Shown here piece after piece: positions 1 through 7,569 of a DNA stretch of 64,000 bases. The stretch covers positions 1 through 64,000 of the forward strand of contig JARNMJ010000011.1 of assembly GCA_029432795.1 (NCBI GenBank), given 5' to 3'. Position numbers and translations under genes: made by a program. The notes under the pieces are model-generated. The model was not told where the DNA came from, made no database searches, and saw nothing but the letters and a program-made list of their open reading frames with translations. The stretch comes from Pontiellaceae bacterium B12219 (GTDB lineage: Bacteria > Verrucomicrobiota > Kiritimatiellia > Kiritimatiellales > Pontiellaceae). Every line of letters begins with the position of its first letter. Within the stretch, counting starts at the first letter, position 1.

Positions 1-2
1 AT

Positions 3-92
3 CGCTGGGTTGCCAAAGGCAAAGACATCTTGGAAAAAATCAATCGGGCCAGAACGAAGTTAAATAAACCTATTTATGAATCAGGACACTAG
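3..92 (+). CDS. Partial IS630-like transposase, C-terminal end
   Basis: An open frame enters from the left edge and ends at the TAG at 90-92. Its last 29 residues (RWVAKGKDILEKINRARTKL followed by NKPIYESGH) resemble the end of IS630-family transposases, where a W-T-A-type segment precedes an ILEKI.RAR..L helix. The stop codon overlaps a TA dinucleotide at 90-91, and IS630/mariner elements insert at TA. Directly to the right, the sulfatase remnant on the other strand breaks off, which fits an insertion junction. The other end of the element lies outside the window, so neither the terminal repeats nor the TA duplication can be verified. The family call is by pattern only. Confidence 0.45.
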   Translation, partial: RWVAKGKDILEKINRARTKLNKPIYESGH

Positions 93-1050
93 CAGACCGC
101 CTGTTGCATTGTCACTGGCCAGAATGAAAATGGTGTTGTCTGCAATACCGGCAGCATTAACAGCCGCGACGACTTCTCCAACCCGCACATCCATTTCAGC
201 AATGACATCCGAATAAACGCCCCCCCGACTCGGTGATTTACCGGCAAAATCAGGATTGGCAATAATAGGCGGATGAACTTCTGAGTAAGCCAGATAAACA
301 AAGAAAGGATCTTCGCCATCTGCATGCTTGTTAATGAAATCGATCGTTTTCGGTACATTGTATTTCTGGTCAATAACCGGACGTAATTCCAAATCAAAAG
401 GCATCACTTTGGTAGAAAGTTCACCTTTCTTACCGGTCAGGATCTGCGGCGGTAAGTCCAATGGAAGTTTGCCATGATTTTTTTCTTTTATCTCTTCAAC
501 CAATACGTTGAAGAGAGGAGCTGTATCCGGATTCATCCGCACTGTTAGGATAGCCCCACCATTCATCGAAACCCTGGTCATTCGGCAAACGGCCCTGGGT
601 ATTTCCCAGGTGCCATTTCCCATAAAGAGCCGTTTTATAACCGCCATCCGAAAGCAATTCGGCAATGGTATATTCCCAGGGTGCCATACCGGCTTTGCCT
701 TCTCCCGGAAACGGAACTTTGTACGTACCCGAACGAACGGGATGTCTTCCGGTCATAATAGCGGACCGGGTTGGAGTGCATTGCACTTCCACATTGTAAT
801 TATTGAAACGCATGCCTTCCGCGGCCAGCCTGTCAATATTCGGGGTAGGCGTGGTACCTCCATAAACGCTGAAATCTCCCCACCCCGTATTGTCCACCAG
901 AATGTACACGACATTCGGTTTCTCCTGAGCATGGGCCGAGGTCGAAAGGGCCGCCGTAATCACGACCGCACTGAGTAACCGTTTTAAACCGGATTTAACT
1001 CCGCAGACATCCGCATCTGCAGATGCTTTGGAACGACGAAAGCCGCTCAT
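81..1050 (-). pseudogene. Truncated, frameshifted arylsulfatase
   Basis: From the ATG at 1050 the frame encodes a basic leader with signal peptide (LLSAVVITAALSTSAHA), the sulfatase start PNVVYILVDNTGWGDF, and the formylglycine motif C-T-P-T-R followed by SAIMTGR. It reads in frame to GYPNSADESGY. A one-base frameshift near 515-535 then moves the family sequence into another frame, which continues through DPFFVYLAYSEVHPP to ILASDNATG at about 92. The C-terminal third of the enzyme is missing because the gene runs into the IS630-like end. Both lesions should abolish activity. One usual metal-ligand Asp of the first motif also appears as Asn (VDNTG). It sits last in the DUF1254/outer-membrane operon, so it was probably once co-transcribed with it. 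Confidence 0.8.
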
Positions 1051-1145
1051 TCTGGCGCTATATGTATTTATCCTTTTGTTTATAAAAACTTTTCTGTGTT
1101 TCCCGGCATAACCGATGCAGCACACAAGGCCGGGAAGCGATCTGA

Positions 1146-1931
1146 TTACCAGCGATACCCGAGCCCGACGGCCGGCCCGTTGAACGACAGATCCTCAATC
1201 GGCTCATCCGAAGCAAAATCGTAATAGAGATAGCGCCAGACGGCCGAAATATCCCACGCTCCGAAGGTATAGCCCAGCCCCGCCACGGCCTGTGCCGTAA
1301 AGTCGGAATCGCCCGTTCCTGCATCAATTTCAAACGGCACAAAAAAGGACTTCTCGGATCCAAAAGCATAGCGTCCGCGCAGCCCGATAATCGCATCCCA
1401 ATTGGCCAGATCCAGCTCCACCTCACCCACAGGCGGAAGCATCGGATCGATGTTCTGGTTCCAGTTCACTTTTTCTTCGATGTCGAGGTAGCGCGTTCCG
1501 GCAATCACATCCAGCGCGAGCGCAGGCTCATCCACCACACGGTAGCTCGCAGCTAATGACCAGATCCAGCTCGTCAGTTCCAGACCGACATTCGCATACC
1601 CCCCCGCCTCCGAAACACTTTTCGAGTCACTGACATCCATATAAATTAAATCGGTGACCAGCCCCCAGCGATTCTTCCGGAGTTCAAAAACCCCCATGGC
1701 GGTAAACTCAAGGTTTTCCAGAATTTCGTTAATATCCACCGAAATATCATCACTTCCGCCTGAAGGGGCGGTCGCTGTGCCATCAATATTCGGAAACCAG
1801 CCGTAAAGGGTGGCGCCAAACTCCCAAGCATCGCTTGCCTCCGTCGAGGCGACGGTCTCCATTCCGGTTGTCGCCACCAGCATTCCGGCCAATACGGGCA
1901 TCATCCCGATACACTTCATCCTGTTCTTCAT
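1146..1931 (-). CDS. Outer-membrane beta-barrel protein
   Basis: Predicted secreted protein of 261 residues with an N-terminal signal (KCIGMMPVLAGMLVATTGM) followed by alternating hydrophobic and aromatic strands, and a C-terminal segment ending in aromatic Tyr-Arg-Trp, as in outer-membrane barrels. I chose the ATG at 1931 because an AAGGAG ribosome site lies about 7 nt upstream of it; the ATG at 1946 would overlap that site. The layout resembles the barrel at 18782-19498 (a G-WxGW-like start, D-Y strands), so the two may be paralogues. It lies 26 bp after the DUF1254 lipoprotein gene in the same leftward operon. The substrate is unknown; a small porin or structural barrel is possible. Confidence 0.7.
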   Translation of the reverse strand: MKNRMKCIGMMPVLAGMLVATTGMETVASTEASDAWEFGATLYGWFPNIDGTATAPSGGSDDISVDINEILENLEFTAMGVFELRKNRWGLVTDLIYMDVSDSKSVSEAGGYANVGLELTSWIWSLAASYRVVDEPALALDVIAGTRYLDIEEKVNWNQNIDPMLPPVGEVELDLANWDAIIGLRGRYAFGSEKSFFVPFEIDAGTGDSDFTAQAVAGLGYTFGAWDISAVWRYLYYDFASDEPIEDLSFNGPAVGLGYRW

Positions 1932-1957
1932 CTCTTTCTCCTTCATATTATTCGGTG

Positions 1958-3373
1958 TTATTTCGCACGCACAGCTTTAGGCGCTTTCCAGGAACCATCC
2001 AGTGCGGCTTCTCCCGGCCAGTAGAGGCGCATGTACATGGCGAACGGACCTTTCGGCGCGGGCAGCCAGTTGGACTCCAGTTCCTTGCCGGGAGATTCGT
2101 TCTGGATGTAAAGCGTGAGTCCTCCGTCGGCGTCTTTCTTCATGTTCGGCAGCATCGGCGAGTTGATCAGGTAGCGGTTGATCGGGTTGGCAACCAGCAG
2201 GCTCTGCGGGAGCTCATACATGGTCAGCGACCAGAACGCTTTGACCGGCGGATACTCACCCTTGTCAAAATGCAGGGTGTAACGGTTCGCCCCGGTGAGC
2301 TTTTGGCCGGCGGCATCAACCTGATAGACGGGATACATGGCTTCCTGCTCGGAGTTTCCATAGATGCCGATGGTGGCGAGCCAGCGATAGAGATAGTTAT
2401 TCTTCAGGTACGCACGTGTGCCGAAGACTTCTCCGGAGGTAATCTTTCCTTCCTCCAGCAATTTGGCATCGGCGGCGAAAGCTTCCCATGCTTCAGTGCG
2501 GCCCTGCTCGATGGCCGTTTTCATTTCAGCCGAGAGTTTTGCCGGATCGAAGGTTTTGCCGCCCTCGATGCCGATCCGGGCGAAACGTTCGCGTAATTTG
2601 ACCTCCGTCGGATCAACGGGGCAATAATCGAGCACGAAGTTGAGGACGTTGAAAAACTCCAACGAGCTCTTCTCTTCACCCTTGGTCAGCGGCTTAACCC
2701 AATCCACAGCCGGCGCGGCTGCCGGTGTGGCAGTACCGAAGAAACTCGACAACGGCTGTAGCTTGTACTGGCTCTGAATCTTGATGACGTTGCCGATGTC
2801 CGCCGGGTTAAAGAGCTGGGTGCGGAAGACCGCAAGATTGAAGTCGGTCTCGGAACGAATGATCTCCTTGATGCCCGCCGGTTTTTCACCCTTCCAGCCC
2901 GGACCCGCAATCAGGAAACTTCCCGCACCATTGCCGGTGGTACGGCTGCCGGCGTAGGCAAAGTTGAAGGTGTAGGCATCGATAAACTGGATGCTGTAGT
3001 AGCGGCTCTTCTCGATTGCCGGCACACTGATCACCATCGGCTCGGCGCGCAGGTCGAGACCGGCCCAGGAATACGGCGTATCCGAGTTCGGGGTTTGAAC
3101 GGCGGTGTCGGCCGGCGTGTAGACGTTGGGAATATTCGCGATCTGATTCCAGGGCGCCTTGTAGGACGTGTCGTCCTTATCGACGAAGTAGGCATATTGA
3201 ATACGATAGCTGTCCACCAACGGGTAACCATAGATGTAGGCTTCCTTGGCGATCTGTTGAATTTCAGCCGAGGTCAACTGAGCGGAGGAGTTCGTCTTAC
3301 AGCCGGAGAACAGGGTGATGGCACTGGCGACAGCCAGCGCCCCGGTAACGAATTTCATGGGGTTTGATTTCAT
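1958..3373 (-). CDS. DUF1254/DUF1214 lipoprotein
   Basis: Protein of 471 residues. The start at 3373 has an AAGGA site 6 nt upstream and gives a lipoprotein signal ending in the lipobox LFSGC, so it should be membrane-anchored. The N-terminal half carries the DUF1254 pattern (EAYIYGYPLVDSYRI, then QTPNSDTPYSWAGLDLRAEP), and the C-terminal half the DUF1214 pattern (FWSLTMYELPQSLL, later GPFAMYMRLYWPGEAALDG). The biochemical role of this family is unknown; homologues sit near sulfatases and outer-membrane channels in marine bacteria. A full-length paralogue (5052-6674) and a shortened one (3480-3998) lie in the same operon. Family assignment is good; function cannot be stated. Confidence 0.85.
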   Translation of the reverse strand: MKSNPMKFVTGALAVASAITLFSGCKTNSSAQLTSAEIQQIAKEAYIYGYPLVDSYRIQYAYFVDKDDTSYKAPWNQIANIPNVYTPADTAVQTPNSDTPYSWAGLDLRAEPMVISVPAIEKSRYYSIQFIDAYTFNFAYAGSRTTGNGAGSFLIAGPGWKGEKPAGIKEIIRSETDFNLAVFRTQLFNPADIGNVIKIQSQYKLQPLSSFFGTATPAAAPAVDWVKPLTKGEEKSSLEFFNVLNFVLDYCPVDPTEVKLRERFARIGIEGGKTFDPAKLSAEMKTAIEQGRTEAWEAFAADAKLLEEGKITSGEVFGTRAYLKNNYLYRWLATIGIYGNSEQEAMYPVYQVDAAGQKLTGANRYTLHFDKGEYPPVKAFWSLTMYELPQSLLVANPINRYLINSPMLPNMKKDADGGLTLYIQNESPGKELESNWLPAPKGPFAMYMRLYWPGEAALDGSWKAPKAVRAK

Positions 3374-3479
3374 AATTTTCCTTTTGTTCCTCTTTATTTC
3401 AGATGACTTCGCGGGCCGAACCGCCGCCGATGCGGCCCGCTTGTTTTCCATCCGGCGCAATCGGGTTACTGCGAATGAA

Positions 3480-3998
3480 TTATTTCACCAACTCAATTTC
3501 GCCGGGGCGCCAGGTTTTGTTGATCCACGGTTCCAGCGGACCGTACATGCGCAGAATGGTGAACCAGCTCTTGCCGGGAACCGTCGGCCCATCCTTCTCC
3601 AGATTGGTTCCGGAATAGGCATAGAGAGTCGACGTATTGGCCGTCACCACGAGCGTCTGCGAATTCATCAGCTGTTCAAAGACAGCCACTTTATGCGTTG
3701 CGTCGGCCCCGGCTTTTGCCAGTCCATCGAGAACCGAGTTAATCGACACCCCGCCGACGTTATCGAGATAAACCTGCACCGCGCGTGAGCGGTCGAGGTT
3801 GTCGTAGATTTTACTGATCGTGGCATCCGTTGGAACCCCATCGAAAAACTCCAACGTTCCGATAGAGGTCTTCACCTTGTCAGGAATCGAAATCGACTCC
3901 AGCGTTTCCTTCGATACTTCAGCCTGCGCGACCGACAGGCCTGCAAAAAGCGTACTGATAGCAACGAGCATAACCGCTTTTGAATCGTGTAATTTCAT
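3480..3998 (-). CDS. Internally deleted mini-DUF1254 protein
   Basis: Secreted protein of 172 residues with signal peptide (VMLVAISTLFAGLSVAQA). Residues after the signal match the N-terminal DUF1254 part of the 540-residue neighbour at 5052-6674: IGTLEFFDGVPT against IGTLEFKDGAPT, and LVVTANTSTLYAYSGTNLEKDGP against LFLTANADTVYYLTVVDLSKGP. It then jumps directly to that neighbour's extreme C-terminus: SWFTILRMYGPLEPW and WRPGEIELVK against WFTILRLYSPLETFF and WRPTEIELVK. About 340 middle residues are absent while the frame stays intact. The start at 3998 has an AAGGA site about 11 nt away. The intact frame, signal and ends suggest a retained product, although a decaying duplicate is possible. 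Confidence 0.75.
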   Translation of the reverse strand: MKLHDSKAVMLVAISTLFAGLSVAQAEVSKETLESISIPDKVKTSIGTLEFFDGVPTDATISKIYDNLDRSRAVQVYLDNVGGVSINSVLDGLAKAGADATHKVAVFEQLMNSQTLVVTANTSTLYAYSGTNLEKDGPTVPGKSWFTILRMYGPLEPWINKTWRPGEIELVK

Positions 3999-4081
3999 CT
4001 GATGAATTTCCTTACAATTTTTAAATCGGAACATTGAATGACTTCAATCCGGCAGGCCTGAACCTGCGAAGGACGGTTTTA

Positions 4082-4924
4082 TTATTTGGGAAACAGGAAG
4101 GTCAGCTGACAGCGCAGTCCCCAGTCCTCCGGGCCGCCGGTAGGCGACTCGACCCAATAGCGGGCACCCAGCTGCAGCTGCATAATCTGCGGGCCGACTT
4201 TAAACAGCTGTGCCACGCCGACATTGATCGGAACCGACCATTGCTCATTTTCCCAATCATAGGAACTTTCCGTGTTCAGCGATAAGGTAGTCTTCGTTTT
4301 TTCAACGATGTACGCCGCAAACGGCTGGATAAACATGGAGTTGATATCTTCCCGATCGCTGGGTCCGCCGATGGACCATACCTGATTCACCAATCCGCCG
4401 ATGGTCCACGGCCCAGACTGTTTCAGCACAACGGCCGTCGGACCCAGTCCGAATTTACCGCCGCCCAGCGCATCGTCCGAGGCCGTCGGAATCAGTTCCA
4501 CCGGTCCCGCTCCCCAGACCCAACCGTTCTTGGTGGGGGCTTTCGGCGAGAAAAACTGACTGGCCGTAATATCGCCCAGCCCCGATTTGTCACCGACGCC
4601 CGGCATATCGTTGAGATCAATCAGCGGAACAATGGTACGCGTGATGACGTTCCAGTTTTCGCTGATTGAAAACGGTGCCACCGGCTGAATGTTCAGCTGG
4701 CTCTTGGAGCCTTTGTCGTTCGCACCGTAGTTTTCGTCGTAGTTGTATTGAAGCGGCAGGCTGATGAGGTTCGCAATCGGGTTCGCCAGTCTCTTGGCCA
4801 GATCCGTGGCCCGCTCATCTCTGGTCTCGTCAGCGTATGAAACAGGAGCCTTTTCCTGCGCTAAAGCCGATCCGGCTCCAAACAGAACCACCAGTGTCCA
4901 TTGCATCATTTGTTTTGTATTCAT
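4082..4924 (-). CDS. Outer-membrane channel, phenol MetA-like transporter family
   Basis: Secreted protein of 280 residues with signal peptide (WTLVVLFGAGSALAQ). The pattern NPIANLISLPLQYNYDENYG, then NIQPVAPFSISENWNVITRT and GLGDITASQFFSP, is typical of the MetA-pathway/transporter family (PF13557-like), predicted outer-membrane channels for hydrophobic compounds. The chain ends in strand-like residues FLFPK. A purine-rich GGGAGAG precedes the ATG. It lies between DUF1254 genes and resembles in role the channels at 15159-16028 and 27959-28858. I infer that the operon imports or handles a hydrophobic or sulfated organic compound; the substrate is not visible from sequence. Confidence 0.8.
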   Translation of the reverse strand: MNTKQMMQWTLVVLFGAGSALAQEKAPVSYADETRDERATDLAKRLANPIANLISLPLQYNYDENYGANDKGSKSQLNIQPVAPFSISENWNVITRTIVPLIDLNDMPGVGDKSGLGDITASQFFSPKAPTKNGWVWGAGPVELIPTASDDALGGGKFGLGPTAVVLKQSGPWTIGGLVNQVWSIGGPSDREDINSMFIQPFAAYIVEKTKTTLSLNTESSYDWENEQWSVPINVGVAQLFKVGPQIMQLQLGARYWVESPTGGPEDWGLRCQLTFLFPK

Positions 4925-5051
4925 ATAAAAATTCTCTCCCTGTTATAAATCATCCTCTATATGCAGAGGGGTTCTTCCTGGTCGGGCGGGCCGGAATCGG
5001 CCCGCCGTTTTGGCGGGAAGGCATCGTCCCTCAGCCATTCCTGCCCTACAA

Positions 5052-6674
5052 TTATTTAACCAACTCGATTTCAGTCGGGCGCCATTCTTTGGTGAAGAAG
5101 GTTTCGAGCGGACTGTAGAGACGCAGAATCGTGAACCAGCCTTTTTTCGGGTCGGTCTGAATCCAGTTGCCACGTTTCACACCGGCGGGCTGGGTCGGAC
5201 TGAAGTAGATGGTAGTTGATCCATCGGCCGCCGCTTCAGCGGCCGGCGAAGGATAGGTCTGGCTGCCGGCACGCGGATACCGCTGCGGCGTCTGAAGCAT
5301 GGAGCGGGTCTGGTTGTCATACACCGTGAATGACCAGAAGGCCGCCGCCGGAATATTTTTCGGCAGCGTCACTTTATAGGTCTTCGCGCCGTCCATCAGA
5401 TTTTTGTCTGCATCCAGGAAGCCCATCAGATATTGCGAGCCCACACCGGGAATCCGCATAATCATGCCGGGAGAGTCGAGCGTGTAGGCATAGTAGAAGG
5501 CCGTGCGCGAATCCAGTGTACGGGCTCCCGTCGGCGGAAACGGTTTAAATATGCCGTCGCGCTCAAACATCGGCGGAGGCGTTTCGAAATTATAACCGCC
5601 TTCCCAGAGCATGTTGCCCCACGATGAATTTTCATAATAGAACCAGTCGGGATGCTGTTCGCCAAAACGCCAGTTCAAAGAACGGCCGGCGGCAGCCCCG
5701 ACGGCAGCAGCATCGGACAGAATCTTTTTCATGCGTGCATCCGGATTGAACGGTTTGCCGTGCACAATACCGATGGCGGCGAGCTGGCCGGCCAGTTCCA
5801 CATCGTAGCTCGTGGCCGGTTCCTGCTGTACGTTTTCGTTGATCATTTCAAAGAAGCCGTAGTCGCTGGGCGGAATGGTATTGAAGGACTTGCCGGACGC
5901 TTCCACAAACTTGGTTGCGGGAATCGCTCCGTCGCGCCCCAGTTTAACGGTACCGGTGAGCGCAGACGCAATGCTGGTGCCTTCGCCGCCCGGGGTGTAC
6001 GGATAGATCTTCAGCGTTTTTTTGATGTTCTCAACGGCAGGCTTCGGATCGTTATCAACCAAATAGGCGCGGCAGGCATACAGTACCCGCGTTGTTTTGG
6101 AATGGGCGACGTAGAACCCGCCGTCCGGCAAAGGACCGTCGTAGTTCGGCGGAACAATCAGATAGCGTCCCCCTTCCCCGCGGTCCGGACCAGGACGCCC
6201 GATATCGATAATCCAGGAAAACCACATGTCGTTGATGGTGCCCAATCCATTTGGGGGCTGCTCGATGACCATCGGGCCTTTGCTCAAATCGACCACGGTC
6301 AGATAATAGACCGTATCCGCATTTGCCGTAAGAAACAGGGAGCTTGAATCCATCAGATCGGAAAAGATCACCACTGTATTCGGTTCGGCTCCGATGCTCT
6401 TGAATCCTTTGTAGAGCCCGTAGGCGGAAGCCCCACGGAAACTGTTGTTGTAAACATTCAGGGCCCGGGTGAAATCGAGCGTGTCATACACCAGCTCAGC
6501 CGTTTCCGTCGTTGGCGCGCCATCCTTGAATTCCAGCGTACCGATGCGCGTTTCAATCGTGTCCGGGGTGATGAGCGATGCCGGGGTACCGGACTCGGCG
6601 GTGGCACAACCGGTAAATATCGTCAGACTACAGGCCGAAACCAGCGTTCTGGTGATGAGTCTTTTTGTCTTCAT
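5052..6674 (-). CDS. DUF1254/DUF1214 lipoprotein, full length
   Basis: Protein of 540 residues with a lipoprotein signal ending IFTGC, so it is probably lipid-anchored. DUF1254 occupies roughly residues 45-180 (IGTLEFKDGAPT, LTANADTVYYLTVVDLSKGP) and DUF1214 roughly 400-535 (AAFWSFTVYDNQTRSMLQTP, WFTILRLYSPLETFF). An AAGGA site stands 6-7 nt before the ATG. It is the second large gene of the leftward operon, about 90 bp after the ABM monooxygenase gene, with a perfect 15-bp palindrome in that gap at 6725-6739. The shortened gene at 3480-3998 contains only its two ends. The function of the family is not established. Confidence 0.85.
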   Translation of the reverse strand: MKTKRLITRTLVSACSLTIFTGCATAESGTPASLITPDTIETRIGTLEFKDGAPTTETAELVYDTLDFTRALNVYNNSFRGASAYGLYKGFKSIGAEPNTVVIFSDLMDSSSLFLTANADTVYYLTVVDLSKGPMVIEQPPNGLGTINDMWFSWIIDIGRPGPDRGEGGRYLIVPPNYDGPLPDGGFYVAHSKTTRVLYACRAYLVDNDPKPAVENIKKTLKIYPYTPGGEGTSIASALTGTVKLGRDGAIPATKFVEASGKSFNTIPPSDYGFFEMINENVQQEPATSYDVELAGQLAAIGIVHGKPFNPDARMKKILSDAAAVGAAAGRSLNWRFGEQHPDWFYYENSSWGNMLWEGGYNFETPPPMFERDGIFKPFPPTGARTLDSRTAFYYAYTLDSPGMIMRIPGVGSQYLMGFLDADKNLMDGAKTYKVTLPKNIPAAAFWSFTVYDNQTRSMLQTPQRYPRAGSQTYPSPAAEAAADGSTTIYFSPTQPAGVKRGNWIQTDPKKGWFTILRLYSPLETFFTKEWRPTEIELVK

Positions 6675-6724
6675 TTCTTATCCTTTTGGTTAGAGGTCCT
6701 TGATTGATCTGAAAAATTAAAATG

Positions 6725-6739
6725 TTCCAAGCCTTGGAA
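6725..6739. repeat. Perfect iterated palindrome TTCCAAGCCTTGGAA
   Basis: One of eight perfect TTCCAAnnnTTGGAA copies in the window. This copy lies between the ABM gene and the large DUF1254 gene, and the same 15-mer recurs at 60128-60142. Confidence 0.9.
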
Positions 6740-6762
6740 CCGGAGCGAAAAACGGAAGGCCA

Positions 6763-7131
6763 TCATGGTCTGGAGGCTCCCGATCTATCCGCATCACAGC
6801 GGTTGCACATTTGCTGCAAATAAGGGAGTCCGGTATGGCCGGAAAAATTACCGACCGCCACCTTGGGTTCTTCACAGCACATATCCAATGCAACCAGCAC
6901 ACGCCGAAATTCCTCGGACTGGAGGTGCCGGTCGAAGTCGGCCTGCGTATTCCACGCTTCTGTGTACCGCACGCGGTTTCCTTTCACCGTATCCTTTGTA
7001 ACCTGGCATTGTTGACAGCCCGGCTTTGCTTCCGTTTTACCGCAACCGGAGATGAGCAACTGAATCGCCTGCGGAGCATTTTCCGCCGTGAAGTGTAAAT
7101 CGATCGATAGCGTGACAACTTCTGATTTCAT
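6763..7131 (-). CDS. Putative ABM-type (quinol) monooxygenase domain protein
   Basis: Protein of 122 residues. The pattern IDLHFTAENAPQAIQLLISG, GCQQCQVTKDTVKGNRVRYT, then EAWNTQADFDRHLQSEEFRR fits the small alpha/beta antibiotic-biosynthesis-monooxygenase (ABM) fold, whose members often act as dimers on quinones or other aromatics without a cofactor. Unusually for the family, it has Cys pairs (CQQC, MCC, MCNRC), especially in the C-terminal tail. It is the first large gene after the sigma54 promoter. Its ATG overlaps the stop of a 38-codon ORF as ATGA, suggesting translational coupling. The domain call is moderate and the substrate unknown. Confidence 0.6.
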   Translation of the reverse strand: MKSEVVTLSIDLHFTAENAPQAIQLLISGCGKTEAKPGCQQCQVTKDTVKGNRVRYTEAWNTQADFDRHLQSEEFRRVLVALDMCCEEPKVAVGNFSGHTGLPYLQQMCNRCDADRSGASRP

Positions 7132-7244
7132 CGCGCCACCTTGCGGGCAATTGACGGACCACCACTCGCCCGCGAAACAGACGACGGAACCGCAAAGGGT
7201 ATTCCGACTGAATGAGTCCGTTTCGTATCGTTTTTAAATGTCAT
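7128..7244 (-). CDS. Small 38-residue ORF coupled to the ABM gene
   Basis: A short frame starts at the ATG at 7244, preceded by an AGAGGG ribosome-site-like run about 5 nt upstream. It encodes a basic, Ser/Arg-rich peptide (MTFKNDTKRTHSVGIP at the start) and ends in a TGA that overlaps the ABM start codon as ATGA. It lies between the sigma54 promoter and the first large operon gene. It resembles no protein I recognise. It may be a leader peptide that couples translation, or a real small protein; the ribosome site and the overlap are the only support. Confidence 0.4.
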   Translation of the reverse strand: MTFKNDTKRTHSVGIPFAVPSSVSRASGGPSIARKVAR

Positions 7245-7318
7245 CGTTTCCCTCTTTTGGTGGGCTCATGCCCGCTTCCGACCCCCAACTAAATCGGAAT
7301 CAGATTCGGGACCTTATA

Positions 7319-7334
7319 GGCATTAACAGTGCCA
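7319..7334 (-). promoter_or_regulatory. Sigma54 (-24/-12) promoter of the DUF1254 operon
   Basis: On the minus strand this reads TGGCACTGTTAATGCC, with GG and GC separated by exactly 10 nt, matching the RpoN consensus TGGCAC-N5-TTGCA closely. Transcription would start near 7308 and run left into the small ORF and the ABM/DUF1254 genes. A sigma54 activator gene lies just upstream, at 7570-9540, which strengthens the call. Confidence 0.7.
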
Positions 7335-7451
7335 AACCACACAAAGTGGTATTTAGACTCCATATTAATATTCCCCGCAATGGGTTATAAAATCTTATGT
7401 GGAATTTTCGAAAATGAGTTGCCGCGAGGAAATGACAATATTTCGTTACAC

Positions 7452-7467
7452 TGGCAATATATTGCCA
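7452..7467. promoter_or_regulatory. Perfect 16-bp palindrome, candidate upstream activator site
   Basis: TGGCAATATATTGCCA is a perfect palindrome about 120-150 bp upstream of the sigma54 promoter, the usual enhancer distance. It could bind the Fis-type domain of the neighbouring activator. I saw no second copy nearby; one site would be fewer than usual for an enhancer. Confidence 0.5.
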
Positions 7468-7490
7468 TTTTTAGCAAACAGGGTTAGCTA

Positions 7491-7553
7491 AATACGAAGG
7501 CACCAAGCACACGAAGTCTAGGGCCTTTGTGCTCTTTGAGCCTTCGAGTTTGA
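7491..7553. repeat. Imperfect inverted repeat of dispersed-repeat type
   Basis: The left arm (CGAAGGCACCAAGCACACGA) and the right arm (CTTTGTGCTCTTTGAGCCTT) are imperfect complements. This word-like repeat with arms around GAAGGCAC and TTTGTG is of the kind scattered between genes in many PVC-type genomes. It could fold into a hairpin at the 3-prime end of the activator gene and may help termination. Confidence 0.45.
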
Positions 7554-7569
7554 ATCATTCCGTATGAAT

